A stretch of DNA of 64,000 bases, from positions 1,178,001 through 1,242,000 of the forward strand of contig NZ_BSVB01000001.1 of assembly GCF_030161895.1 (NCBI RefSeq), given 5' to 3'. A program made the position numbers and the translations under genes. The stretch's first letter is position 1. Every line of letters begins with the position of its first letter. Below the pieces are notes generated by a model, which saw only the letters and a program-made list of their open reading frames with translations, did no database searches and was not told the origin of the DNA. Below are positions 1-8,719 of the stretch, one piece after another. Source of the stretch: Pseudolysinimonas kribbensis (GTDB taxonomy: Bacteria > Actinomycetota > Actinomycetes > Actinomycetales > Microbacteriaceae).

Positions 1-2
1 TG

Positions 3-1520
3 CCGGGATCGGCGATCGAGTCGGCCTACGACGACGCGCGCGACCAGCTCGGCGAGGCGGTCGCGATCGCCAAGCGCATCACCGTGCTGGCGCACAACGT
101 GATCGGCCGGCAGGTCGACGTGGCGTTCGTCGAGGGCACCCAGCCCGTGCTGGTGTTCAACCCGCACCCGTGGCCGGTGTCGACCGACGTGCCCATGAAC
201 TACGGCCCGCTCAAATGGGGCGCGCACGTCGTCGACGCCGACGACCGACCGGTCGCCAACCAGCGCACCCAGTCGGTCTCGACGACGGATGACGGCGCCC
301 GCGGCGCGCTCGTCTTCCGCGCCGACGTGCCCGCCCTCGGGTACCGGCTCTACCGGCTGCGTCCCGGCGACGCGCCGACGGCGGTCGATGCGGCGGCTCC
401 GGATGGCGGCCTCACCGTGAGCGAGACGGTGCTCGAGAACGCGCACGTGCGCATCGAGCTCGACCCCGCATCCGGCTCCATCCGCTCGTACCGCGACAAG
501 GCCACCGGGCTCGACCTCATGACCGACGACGGCACGCACACCCAGGTGTGCGAGGACCCGACCGACACCTGGGGTCACCGCGTCGTCTCCTACGCCTGGC
601 CGGGAGCGCCGATGGAGCTGCGGCGCATCATCGTGCGCGAGACCGGGCCGCTGCGCGCGCGCGTGCGCGTCGAGCGCCGCTGGCACGACTCGACGCTCGT
701 CGAGGAGCTGGTGCTGTATGCGGATTCCCCGGTGCTGCGCGTCGACGTCACGCTCGACTGGCGCGAGCAGGCGCACCTGCTGAAGCTGCGCTTCCCGACC
801 CGGCTCGACGACGCCCAGGCGCACTACGAGATCCCGTTCGGCGAGATCGAGCGACCGGTCGACGGCGCCGAGGAGCCCGCGCAGTCGTGGGTCGACCTGA
901 CCGGAACGATCGACGGCGCCCCCGCGGGCCTGACCGTGATCACGACGAACAAGCACGCCTATGACGTCTCCCCTGCTTCCCCCGCCTCCGGGCCCGGCTC
1001 CGAGACCGCGGGGCCGAGCATCGGCGTCACCGCGGTGCGCAGCCCCGTCTACTCCTGGCACGACCCGCGCCTGCTCGACCCGGAGGGCGTGTACACGTTC
1101 CAGGATCAGGGCGTGCAGCGCTTCAGCTACGAGCTCGTGCCGCACGCGGGCGACCGCCGCGCCGGGGAGCCGACCCGGCGGGCGGCACTGCTCGGGCAGC
1201 CCGTGCGCGCCATGCAGGAGTCGTCGCACCCGGGCACGCTGCCGGCCGAGCACTCGTTCGCGAGCGACGGAGCGGGCGCGGTCATGGTGACGGCGGTGAA
1301 GGGATCCGAGGATCCGGCGGCCGACGGTGGCACGGACGTCATCGTGCGAGCGGTGGAGACCCGCGGGACGACGGCGCTGTCGCACATCGAGCTGCCGTTC
1401 CTCGGCCGGGCGATTCAGGAGGAGTTCGGGCCGTACCGGCTGCGCACCTTCCGCGTGCCGCGCGACCCCGCGGCCCCGATCGTCGAGGTCGACCTCGTGG
1501 AGCGCCCCCTGGCCGAGTGA
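3..1520 (+). CDS. Alpha-mannosidase (GH38), C-terminal part
   Basis: This frame is open from base 3, so the N-terminal catalytic domain lies outside the window. About 505 residues remain. They match the middle and C-terminal beta-sandwich domains of GH38 alpha-mannosidases, with characteristic stretches LVFNPHPWPVS, ENAHVRIELDPASGSIRSY and YTFQDQGVQRFSYELVPHAG. The family removes alpha-linked mannose from glycans, and the bacterial members are usually cytoplasmic. The gene converges on a second, divergent GH38-like gene (ends at 1598) and lies next to a sugar ABC importer, which supports a role in mannoside breakdown. No break was seen in the visible part. The ATG/GTG codons inside it are internal. 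Substrate linkage cannot be told from this fragment. Confidence 0.88.
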   Translation, partial: PGSAIESAYDDARDQLGEAVAIAKRITVLAHNVIGRQVDVAFVEGTQPVLVFNPHPWPVSTDVPMNYGPLKWGAHVVDADDRPVANQRTQSVSTTDDGARGALVFRADVPALGYRLYRLRPGDAPTAVDAAAPDGGLTVSETVLENAHVRIELDPASGSIRSYRDKATGLDLMTDDGTHTQVCEDPTDTWGHRVVSYAWPGAPMELRRIIVRETGPLRARVRVERRWHDSTLVEELVLYADSPVLRVDVTLDWREQAHLLKLRFPTRLDDAQAHYEIPFGEIERPVDGAEEPAQSWVDLTGTIDGAPAGLTVITTNKHAYDVSPASPASGPGSETAGPSIGVTAVRSPVYSWHDPRLLDPEGVYTFQDQGVQRFSYELVPHAGDRRAGEPTRRAALLGQPVRAMQESSHPGTLPAEHSFASDGAGAVMVTAVKGSEDPAADGGTDVIVRAVETRGTTALSHIELPFLGRAIQEEFGPYRLRTFRVPRDPAAPIVEVDLVERPLAE

Positions 1521-1532
1521 GCGCGTCGAGGA

Positions 1533-1547
1533 GCGCCCCCGGGGCGC
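1533..1547. terminator. GC-rich palindrome between convergent GH38 genes
   Basis: GCGCCCC, one C, then GGGGCGC forms a perfect 7-bp stem just after the stop codon at 1520. It lies between two convergent genes and could act as a bidirectional terminator. There is no T-tract, so a U-tract-dependent mechanism is not supported. Confidence 0.4.
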
Positions 1548-1612
1548 GTATCGAGACCTCACGCCCGATGCACCGGGTCTCGATGCGCCGACGGCGGCTA
1601 CTCGACCCGCTC
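1546..1612. repeat. REP-like palindromic element (TATCGAGACC / CTACTCGACC type)
   Basis: Arms at 1546-1558 and 1576-1588 pair at 12 of 13 positions (core ATCGAGACC / GGTCTCGAT). They are followed by CTACTCGACCCGCTCGG at 1598-1614. The same 17 bases recur at 12347-12363 near the end of another gene. Similar GGTCTCGATACG...CTACTCGACC elements are common between genes in Microbacteriaceae (from memory, not searched). The element overlaps the last codons and stop of the gene ending at 1598, which therefore ends ERVE-stop. Confidence 0.6.
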
Positions 1613-3891
1613 GGCGCCGAGAGTGACCGCACGCGCCTGCAGCGGCAGCGCGAGATCCTCGCCGAACGCCCGCACGGCATCCCGCAGCCCACCGGGCGCG
1701 ATCGGCCGGAAGCGGTAGCGCAGCGTTCCGTGGAACTCCTGCCGTGCCGCGAAGTTCGTGAAGTGCAGGTTGTTCATGACCCAGCTGTTGATGTGCCCCG
1801 CCGGCGCATCGAGGCGCCGGGCCCACCGACCCGTCTGGAAGCCGCCGAGCTGCACGAGCGGCGCATCGACCGAGCCCCAGAGCACCGCCGCGCCCCCGCC
1901 CCGCACGCCGACGGCGTGCTGGAGGAAGTACCAGTCCCGGCTCGTGTCGGGCAGCTGCTCGGTGTCCGCCGCGAACACGGCCCCCGCGGTCTCGACGAGG
2001 AACTCGGGGCCCGCGATCGCCCACGGGAACGCGACGAAGATGCTCTCCGGCTCGAGCCGCGCGGGCTTGTCGATGCGCACCGCCAGGTCGATGAGCGGAC
2101 TGTCGCGATGCAGCGTCACGGTGTGCTCGGCCTCGAGCACACCCCGATCCGCGACGACCAGCGCAGCCGGGCCAGGTCGCCGGTCTCCACGATCTCCGCG
2201 TCGCCCGCGGTGCCGTGCACGCGCTCGAACCGCGGCCCCGGGTGAGCGGGGTGGAAGTCGCGTGGATCACGGAACATCGGATGCGCGCGTTCGGCATCCG
2301 GCACCACCTCGATCACGATCGCGCCGAGCCCGTGCGGCGCGGCGGCGTCGACGAGCTCGCGTCCGTCGGCGCGGTCGACGAGCGACGCGATCCCGCCGCG
2401 CACCGGATCCACCTCGACCCGGTACCGCCCGGTCTCCAGCAGCAGGCCGGGCGACGCGGCGGGTTCCGGCGCCGGGATCGGCAGCACCCGGACGCTCGAT
2501 GCGGGCACGTCCGCGACGAGGGTCACGCGTCGGCGGCCGTCGACCTCCGCCTCGACGGGCTCCCGCCGATCGTGCGCGGTCGCGTTGACGACCAGGATCG
2601 CGTCGTGCGCCGGCAGGATGCCCTCCCCGGTGCCGATCGGCACGCCGTCGCCGGATGCCGCCACGCGGTGCATCGCCTCGATCGCGAGATCGCGCGCGAG
2701 GTCGTAGGCGCCGAACGCGAACGCGTCCTTGGCATTGCGATGGGAGAGCGTGAACGTCGAGAACGGCGCCCGGTAGGTCTCCCACGAGCCCCAGGTGTGC
2801 TCGCCGTAGAGGAGCAGCTGCTCGTCGACGCGCGCCGAGTCGGTCGCCAGCTCGGCGGCGTCGCGCACCCGCACCGGACCGCGCCGGTAGCCGAGCACCG
2901 TCGCCCGGCGGTCGGGGTGCTCGCCGCGGGAGGCCGCGAGCTCGAACGATGCCGCCGCCGCCCGGGCGAAGCGCCGCGCCTCGCGGTAGACCGCGACCTC
3001 GCGGGCCGTCGAGCCATGCCCGTGCGCCCACCAGTCGGCCCACTCGCCGCGCAGCACCGGCAGGTCCGCCGGCGCCTCCGAGAGGAGCGCGTCGAGCGCC
3101 TGATCGATCGTGGCCGTCGCCATCGGAAGCTCCGGATGCCGGGCGTTCCAGTGCCGCACGACGTCGAGGAACGCGATCCCGGGCCAGCGGTTGTCGTTGG
3201 CCGCATGCACCACCGCGGTGCCGAACGGGTAGTCGTCGCGCCCGGTGAGCCGGTCGACGAAGCCCCGGATGGCCGCCTCCGACCGCGCGAGGTCGCCGTC
3301 GACCACGCCCCACTCCTCGCCCACTCCGTAGTGGGTCGAGAGGAACACGGTCAGCAGCCGGCCCGACGGCGTCTCCCAGCGGAACAGGCTCGGCTGCTCG
3401 AGCGGTGCGCGTCCGTGGTCGGGGTTGAGCGCCATGACGAGGCGGTCGATGCCGGCGTCGAGCATCTGGTCGGCGGCGCCCCACGCGATCCCGTTGACGT
3501 CGCCGTGCTGCTCGGTGCGCACCGGGATGCCGACCCGCCGGAACGCGTCGAGCGCGCGGTAGGCGGCGGCGAACTCCGCGCCGTCCGGCAGCTGCGTCAT
3601 GTTGAGGTAGCCCCCGGTCACCGCGACGTCGCCCGCGGCGACCCGCGCCCGGAGGCGCTCGACGTCGGGATCGCTCGCGGCGGCGAGGAAGTTCAGCACC
3701 GGCCGGGCGACCTCGAAGGTCCAGCGGAACCGGTCCGGGGCATCCGGTCCGGCGCCCGGGTGCGCGTCGGCGAGATCCAGGACCTCGCCGACGATCCGGG
3801 CGTGCGCGCCGTCGATGAGGCGGGGGCTGTTGGTGTAGCCGACGTCGTGGTGCGTGTGGCCCACGAGCAGGATGCGGGAGAGAGCGCTCAT
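1598..3891 (-). CDS. GH38-family glycoside hydrolase (one frame break near 2143)
   Basis: The product is about 764 residues. It begins MSALSRILLVGHTHHDVGYT; the HTHHD stretch corresponds to the zinc-binding HxHxD motif of GH38 N-terminal domains. Further GH38-like stretches include NPDHGR, LFRWETPSGRLL and GEHTWGSWETY. The C-terminal beta-sandwich part continues in another frame from about 2140 (LEAEHTVTLHRDSPLIDLAV). One extra G in the GGGG run at 2142-2145 (read on the minus strand) joins the two parts. ATG 3891 is preferred because the known motif starts eight residues later; an in-frame upstream start adds only MASLGPLAVR. It is the last gene of the permease, permease, binding protein, hydrolase series, so it probably acts on the imported sugar. 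It is much diverged from the GH38 at 1-1520 and need not be a mannosidase. Confidence 0.8.
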
Positions 3892-3900
3892 GCGAACAGC

Positions 3901-3941
3901 GAGCGGGCCGAGCGACGCCACCGGCGCCGCCCAGCCCGCTC
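3901..3941. terminator. Inverted repeat between binding-protein gene and GH38 gene
   Basis: GAGCGGGC at 3901-3908 pairs with GCCCGCTC at 3934-3941 in the 57-bp gap after the binding-protein stop codon. It may be a weak terminator or processing stem that keeps the binding-protein message more abundant than the downstream hydrolase message. There is no T-tract. Confidence 0.3.
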
Positions 3942-3948
3942 ACGGGTC

Positions 3949-5321
3949 CTACTTGTTGTTCTTCACCTGGTCGTAGGCGACCATCGCGGCCTTCTGCGCA
4001 TCGGCGAGCGCCTGCTTCGGCGTCTTGTTGCCCAGCAGCACGCTCTGCACCGCGTTGTTCACCTCGGTCTGGATCTGCTGACCGGCCGGCGACGCCCCGA
4101 AGGAGTGGCCGTTGCCCACGATGTCGTAGTAGGTCGAGATCGCCTTGGCGAAGCCGGGGTTGTCCGGCGCCGGCGTGAACTCCTCGTGGAGCTTCTTGTC
4201 GGCGACGGGCGAGCCCGTGAACAGGCCGGTGTTGATCGCGCCCGGCTTCTTGGCGAGCGTGGCCTTGCGCGCCTCGCCGGCGGCCTGCCATCCGGCCATG
4301 CTCGTCAGGTCGAGCGCCCACGCGCACGCGGCGTCCTTGTTCTTGGCGTTGGCCGGGATCACGAAGGCGGTGCCGCTGGATGCCGTGAACGGCTTGCCGT
4401 CGGGGCCCTTGAACGGCACGGCGCCGATGTCGACCTTGTCGACGTAGGGCGTCAGCACGTTGACGTACCACTGGGCGTTGACCTGCGCGCCGACCTGGTC
4501 CTTCACGAACTGGTTGTTGTCGCCGAAGGTGTCGAAGGTGTCGCTGAAGCTCTTCACCTTGGCGTAGCCGCCCTGGGCGTCGGTGATCTGCTTGAGCACC
4601 TCGAGGCCCTTCTCGTTGCGCGGGTCGTCGAGGGTGGGCTTGCCGTTGCCGTCGGCCAGCTGTCCGCCCTCACCGAGCACCCACAGCAGCGCCTGGCCGC
4701 CCGCGACCGGGTCGAAGCCCAGCCGGGTCGGCTTGCCGCCCGACTCGGTGTACATCTTCTTGATCGCGGCGAGCAGCTTGTCGGGGTTCGAGGTGTCGAT
4801 GTCGGCGTCGGTGACTCCCGCCGCCTTCATGACCCGCTCGTTCGTGATGATGGCCGGCGGCTGGTAGAACTGCGGCACCGCGTAGATCGCGCCCTTGTAC
4901 GTGACGTAGTCCATGACCGACTTGTAGTAGTACGACGTCGGGTTCACGTTGTGTGCCGAGAAGCACTTGTCCAGCGGCTGGATGAGCCCTGCGCGGCGTA
5001 CGTGGCGACGAAGTTCTGGTCCATCTGCACGACGTCGGGCACGTTGCCGCCCGCGACGCGGGTGGTGAACTTCTGGGCGTCGAAGGCGGTCTCGTCGATC
5101 TTGATGGTGACGCCCTTGAGCTGCTTCTTGGCGTAGTCGAGCCGCGACTGACCGACGTCGTCGGGGTTGTTGAAGCCCCACGCGTTGAGCGTGCCGCTGG
5201 GCTTGGTGCTGAACGAGCCCTTGTCACCGCCGGAGCCGGAGCCTCCGCCCGAGCAGCCGACCAGCAGCGTCGCCGACGTGGCGAGCGCCGCGGCGACCAG
5301 AACCGCCTGCCTCTTCTTCAT
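3949..5321 (-). CDS. Sugar ABC transporter substrate-binding lipoprotein (one frame break near 4988)
   Basis: This is an extracellular solute-binding protein of family 1, about 457 residues. The N-terminus MKKRQAVLVAAALATSATLL followed by VGCSGGGSGSGG is a lipoprotein signal with the acylated Cys in LVGC and a Gly/Ser linker. The mature part contains GGNVPDVVQMDQNFVATYAAQG, AIYAVPQFYQPPAII and SSGTAFVIPANAKNKDAACAWA, typical of sugar-binding proteins. The frame breaks in the CCC run at 4987-4989; one more base joins YAAQG to LIQPLDKCFSAHN. It would deliver sugar to the two permeases encoded upstream on the same strand. The 249-bp gap upstream of its ATG holds a likely LacI-family operator, so it may have its own regulated promoter. 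Confidence 0.88.
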
Positions 5322-5387
5322 CGAATGTCCCTTTCAGGTGGATGAGTGCGGCAGGACGGGACCGACCGCACTGTCGGGGGATCCGGA

Positions 5388-5405
5388 TGTGGAATCCTTC
5401 CCACA
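5388..5405. promoter_or_regulatory. Candidate LacI-family operator upstream of the binding-protein gene
   Basis: TGTGG-N8-CCACA, with the same half-sites and spacing as the perfect palindrome at 7512-7529. The inner bases (AATCCTTC) are not symmetric. It lies 67 bp upstream of the binding-protein ATG at 5321. The rest of this intergenic region (5322-5570) holds a second imperfect palindrome, CAAGC-GTTTG at 5436-5445, a GC-alternating stretch, and two ATCGATA-like copies near 5518-5535 of unknown meaning. Confidence 0.55.
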
Positions 5406-5570
5406 TCGGAAGGTAGCGGAGGTCAGCCCGCCGCACAAGCGTTTGACGGGCCTCCAACCGAGTGCCCAGCCGCGCGCACGCCCGCGGCGGCGGCGCGGGC
5501 GCGCGCGCGGGTCCGGCATCGATATGGAATCGATACCAGCACGCGCGCCCCGCGATGCCGCCGGAGCCCG

Positions 5571-6506
5571 TCAGCCCTTACGGCCCTGGGTCGCGACGCC
5601 CTCGATGAAGTACCGCTGACCGAACGCGAACAGCGCGAGCATCGGCAGCGTCACGAGCAGACTCGCCACCATCACGTACTGGTAATCGCCGTGGCCGCCG
5701 TTGGTGGGCGAGAACTTCGTCATGGCGTAGGCGATGCCGAGCGGAACCGTGAACTGGTCGGGCGTCCCGCCGTTCAGGTAGATGAGGCTCGCCTGCAGGT
5801 TGTTCCAGGCCGCCTGGAACTCGAACAGGAACACGATGACGAACGACGGCACCGCCAGCGGCATCGCGATCCGCCAGAACATCCGCCAGTAGCTCGCTCC
5901 GTCGAGCCGCGCCGCCTCGAAGAGCTCACGCGGCAGCCCGAGGAAGAACTGGCGCTGCAGGAAGATGTAGAACGCCGATCCGAAGAGGTTCATGCCGAAC
6001 AGCGGCACCCACGTGCCGACCAGCCCAAGACCCTTCCAGATCAGGTACTGCGGCACCATCGTGACGGCGCCCGGCAGCATCATCGTGGCGAGCACGAGCC
6101 CGAACAGCAGGGTGCGCCCCGGGAACTTGAAGTACGCGAAGCCGAACGCCACGACCGAGCTCGACACCGCCACGAGCGTGGCAGCGATGAGCGCGATCAG
6201 GATGCTGTTGACCGCCCAGTTGATGAGCGGCAGCTGATTCCAGACCTCGACGTAGTTCTGCGGCACCCACGTCTTCGGGATGAGCGCGTTGTCGAAGACC
6301 TCGCCGCGCGGCTTGAAGCTCGCGGCGAGCAGCCAGACGAACGGATAGAGGAACAGGCACATGAAGCCGAGCAGGACGATCCAGAGGATCACCTTGCCGA
6401 TCACCGTGCGCGGCCGGTACCACCGACTCGGCCGCAGGGTGCTGGATCGACGGGTGCCGCCCTCGAGGGCGGTGACGGCCGGAACGCGGGTCGTGGTGAC
6501 GGACAT
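5571..6506 (-). CDS. Carbohydrate ABC transporter permease (MalG type)
   Basis: 311 residues, intact. About six hydrophobic helices are visible, beginning with VILWIVLLGFMCLFLYPFVW. The cytoplasmic loop ELFEAARLDGASYWRMFWRI is the EAA motif that contacts the ATPase. The C-terminus FAFGQRYFIEGVATQGRKG is typical of MalG/LacG-type permeases (CUT1 sugar importers). It starts one base into the stop codon of the upstream permease gene (TGATG), so the two are translationally coupled. No ATPase gene is nearby, so a shared MsmX-type ATPase encoded elsewhere is presumably used. Confidence 0.92.
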   Translation of the reverse strand: MSVTTTRVPAVTALEGGTRRSSTLRPSRWYRPRTVIGKVILWIVLLGFMCLFLYPFVWLLAASFKPRGEVFDNALIPKTWVPQNYVEVWNQLPLINWAVNSILIALIAATLVAVSSSVVAFGFAYFKFPGRTLLFGLVLATMMLPGAVTMVPQYLIWKGLGLVGTWVPLFGMNLFGSAFYIFLQRQFFLGLPRELFEAARLDGASYWRMFWRIAMPLAVPSFVIVFLFEFQAAWNNLQASLIYLNGGTPDQFTVPLGIAYAMTKFSPTNGGHGDYQYVMVASLLVTLPMLALFAFGQRYFIEGVATQGRKG

Positions 6507-7477
6507 CAGTTCTCGCTCTCGTAGTAGACCAGCCGGTTGCTCACCTTCACCTGGATCAGGCTGATGATCATGATGATCACGAAGAGCAGCCAGGCCATGG
6601 CGGCGGCGAATCCGAAGTTGAACTGCTGGAACGCCTGCTGGAACAGGTAGACGCCGTAGAACAGCGACGAGTCGGGCGAGTAGTTCGTCTGATCGCGCCA
6701 GAACAGCAGATAGGCCTGGTCGAAGACCTGCAATGCGGCGATCGTCAGGACGATGACGTTGAAGAACACCGCCGGCGAGATCATCGGCAGGGTGATGTTG
6801 AAGAACTGCCGGACCGGACCGGCTCCGTCGATCGAGGAGACCTCGTAGAGATCCTGCGGCACGTTCTTCAGCGCGGCCAGGAAGATGACCATGGTGCCGC
6901 TGACGCCCCAGAGCGTCATGATCACGATCGAGGGCTTCACCCAGTTCGGGTCGATGAGCCACTGCGGGCCCTCGATGCCGATGAGCGCGAGCGCCTTGTT
7001 GATGGCGCCCGTGTTGCCATTGAGCAGCAGCAGGAAGACCGAGGCCGTCGCCACCGCCGGCGTCATCTTGGGAAGGTAGTAGATCGTGCGGAAGATGCCC
7101 GCGCCGCGACCGACCCGGTTGAGCAGCATGGCCAGGAACAGGGCGAAGACGATCTCGGCCGGCACCGCCATGACGGCGTAGAACAGCGTGTTCGACAGCG
7201 AGGTCGCGACCTTGGGGTCGTTCAGCAGCTGCGTGTAGTTGTCGAAGCCGGCCGGATTGGCGACGCCGGTCGCGAGGTTGTAGTGCGTGAACGAGATCAC
7301 GAGGCTGTAGATCATCGCCCCGAGGGTGAACACGAGGAACCCGACGATCCAGGGCGAGATGAAGAGGTAGCCCGCGATCGCCTCGCGCCGGTCGTACTTG
7401 CGGTGCCGGTAGCGACGCGGCTCGGCATCCGGGTCCGCGGTCGGCGCGGAGGTGGTATCCGCGGTGGTGGCGCTCAT
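6506..7477 (-). CDS. Carbohydrate ABC transporter permease (MalF/UgpA type)
   Basis: 323 residues, intact. After a polar N-terminus (MSATTADTTSAPTADPDAEP) come about six helices, starting at GYLFISPWIVGFLVFTLGAM. The EAA-like loop VPQDLYEVSSIDGAGPVRQF marks the ATPase contact. It is the first gene of the minus-strand importer series and overlaps the second permease by one base. Its ATG is 34 bp from a perfect 18-bp palindrome (7512-7529) that is the probable operator of the divergent LacI regulator. Import of a mono- or oligosaccharide is inferred from family; the GH38 neighbours suggest a mannose-containing sugar. Confidence 0.92.
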   Translation of the reverse strand: MSATTADTTSAPTADPDAEPRRYRHRKYDRREAIAGYLFISPWIVGFLVFTLGAMIYSLVISFTHYNLATGVANPAGFDNYTQLLNDPKVATSLSNTLFYAVMAVPAEIVFALFLAMLLNRVGRGAGIFRTIYYLPKMTPAVATASVFLLLLNGNTGAINKALALIGIEGPQWLIDPNWVKPSIVIMTLWGVSGTMVIFLAALKNVPQDLYEVSSIDGAGPVRQFFNITLPMISPAVFFNVIVLTIAALQVFDQAYLLFWRDQTNYSPDSSLFYGVYLFQQAFQQFNFGFAAAMAWLLFVIIMIISLIQVKVSNRLVYYESEN

Positions 7478-7511
7478 GGCGCACCCCCTCACATCGGTGT
7501 GTGGCTCGAAG

Positions 7512-7529
7512 TGTGGCAACGTTGCCACA
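7512..7529. promoter_or_regulatory. LacI-family operator (perfect 18-bp palindrome)
   Basis: TGTGGCAACGTTGCCACA is perfectly symmetric around a central CG step, as expected for LacI/GalR-family operators. It lies between the importer operon (start 7477, minus strand) and the LacI gene (start 7670, plus strand). Half-sites and N8 spacing recur at 5388-5405. Binding by the adjacent regulator is inferred. Confidence 0.72.
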
Positions 7530-7561
7530 TGGCGGGAGCCTAAGCGGCCGACCGGCGGGGA

Positions 7562-7576
7562 CGCAAGACGCTTGCG
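7562..7576. promoter_or_regulatory. Second palindrome in the LacI promoter region
   Basis: CGCAAG-ACG-CTTGCG is a perfect 6-bp-arm inverted repeat. A related core, TTGCGGCAA, lies at 7589-7597, just upstream of a TAGGGT -10-like hexamer at 7616-7621. It could be an autoregulatory site for the LacI gene or a site for another sugar regulator. Confidence 0.4.
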
Positions 7577-7669
7577 CTCCCGGGCGGTTTGCGGCAAGCG
7601 CCTGCATCCCGGCGCTAGGGTGAGCGAGGCCCGCCCCGAGCGGGCGCCGGAGTGACTCGAGGAGACGAG

Positions 7670-8703
7670 ATGTCGTCGACCGTCGGCGATCAGCCGCCGC
7701 GCCGCGCGACGCTCCGTGACGTCGCACAGCTCGCCGGGGTGTCGCAGTCGACGACCTCCCGCGCGCTGAGCGGTGAGGGCTATGCGGGCGCCGACGTGCG
7801 CGAGCGGGTGCTCGCCGCAGCCGAGACGCTGGGCTACGTTCCGCACGCCATGGCCCGCAGCCTGCGCAAGCAGGACAGCCAGACGATCGGCGTGCTGGTC
7901 TCCGACCTGCAGAACCCGTTCTACGCCGACCTGGCCGCGGGGATCGCCGACGCGGCGCGGCGGGCCGGCTACACCATGATGCTCACCGACGACCAGGGCT
8001 CGGCGGAGGCGGAGATGCACGCCGCGCAGGCCTTCGTCGCGACGCGGGTCGCGGGCGTCATCCTCACGGCGCTCTCCGGAGACGTCGTCGAGTACCTGCT
8101 GCGCCAGCACGTTGCGGTCGTGGAGGCGGATCGGCAGTTCGCGGCGGGACGCTGCGACGCGGTCGTCATCGACAACGCGGGAGCCGCGCGGCGCATGACG
8201 GAGCATCTGCTCGAGCTCGGGCACCGCCGCATCGCGCTCTTCGTCGACGAGACCGCCTGGACCACCGGCAACGCGCGGTCCGAGGGATTCCGCGAGGCCC
8301 TCACCCACGGCGGCGTCGCCTGGGACGACGCGTTCGTCGTGCAGGCCGGGTGGGATGCTGCGCTGGCACGGACGGCGGCGATCGACGTGCTCGCGCGCCG
8401 CGACCATCCGACCGCGATCTTCGCCGTGAACAACCTGCTCGCGGAGGGCGTCTGGCGCGCCGCGAGCGACCTCGGGCTGCGGATCCCGGAGGACCTGAGC
8501 CTGGTGTCGTTCGACGACTCGCGCTGGATGAGCATGGTCACTCCCGGCATCACGGCGGTCGCGCAGGATGCCGTTGCGGTGGGCCGTGCGGCGGTGGGCC
8601 GGCTGCTCGAGCGGCTCGGCGACCGGGGCTGCCGCCGCAGACCGAGGTGGTCGACGCCCAGGTGATGGCACGAGGCTCGATGGCGGCGCCGCGCCGCAGC
8701 TGA
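7670..8703 (+). CDS. LacI-family transcriptional regulator (one frame break near 8626)
   Basis: About 344 residues. The N-terminal helix-turn-helix reads ATLRDVAQLAGVSQSTTSRA, followed by the hinge RVLAAAETLGYVPHAMARSL. The periplasmic-binding-like sensor domain begins QTIGVLVSDLQNPFYADL and includes PTAIFAVNNLLAEGV and LSLVSFDDSRWMSMVTPGIT. Adding one G to GGGG at 8625-8628 restores the usual C-terminal stretch LPPQTEVVDAQVMARGS. ATG 7670 is chosen because GAGGAG lies about five bases before it; a GTG at 7652 is in frame but lacks this. Divergent from the importer operon, it most likely represses it by binding TGTGG-N8-CCACA sites when no sugar ligand is present. Confidence 0.88.
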
Positions 8704-8705
8704 GC

Positions 8706-8711
8706 TAGGCT
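8706..8711 (+). promoter_or_regulatory. -10 hexamer of a probable leaderless promoter
   Basis: TAGGCT lies 8 bases before the ATG at 8720, there is no Shine-Dalgarno sequence, and transcription should therefore start at or very near the A of the ATG. This is a common arrangement in Actinobacteria. Confidence 0.45.
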
Positions 8712-8719
8712 GCCGCACG

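Noticed and set aside
2215..5136. A 973-codon open frame on the plus strand
   Set aside because: It is antisense to the GH38-like and binding-protein genes, is Arg/Glu/Val-rich and has no domain; long shadow frames are expected at this GC content.
5485..5515. GC-alternating stretch as an origin or Z-DNA control element
   Set aside because: Such stretches are common by chance in this base composition, and nothing else supports an origin.
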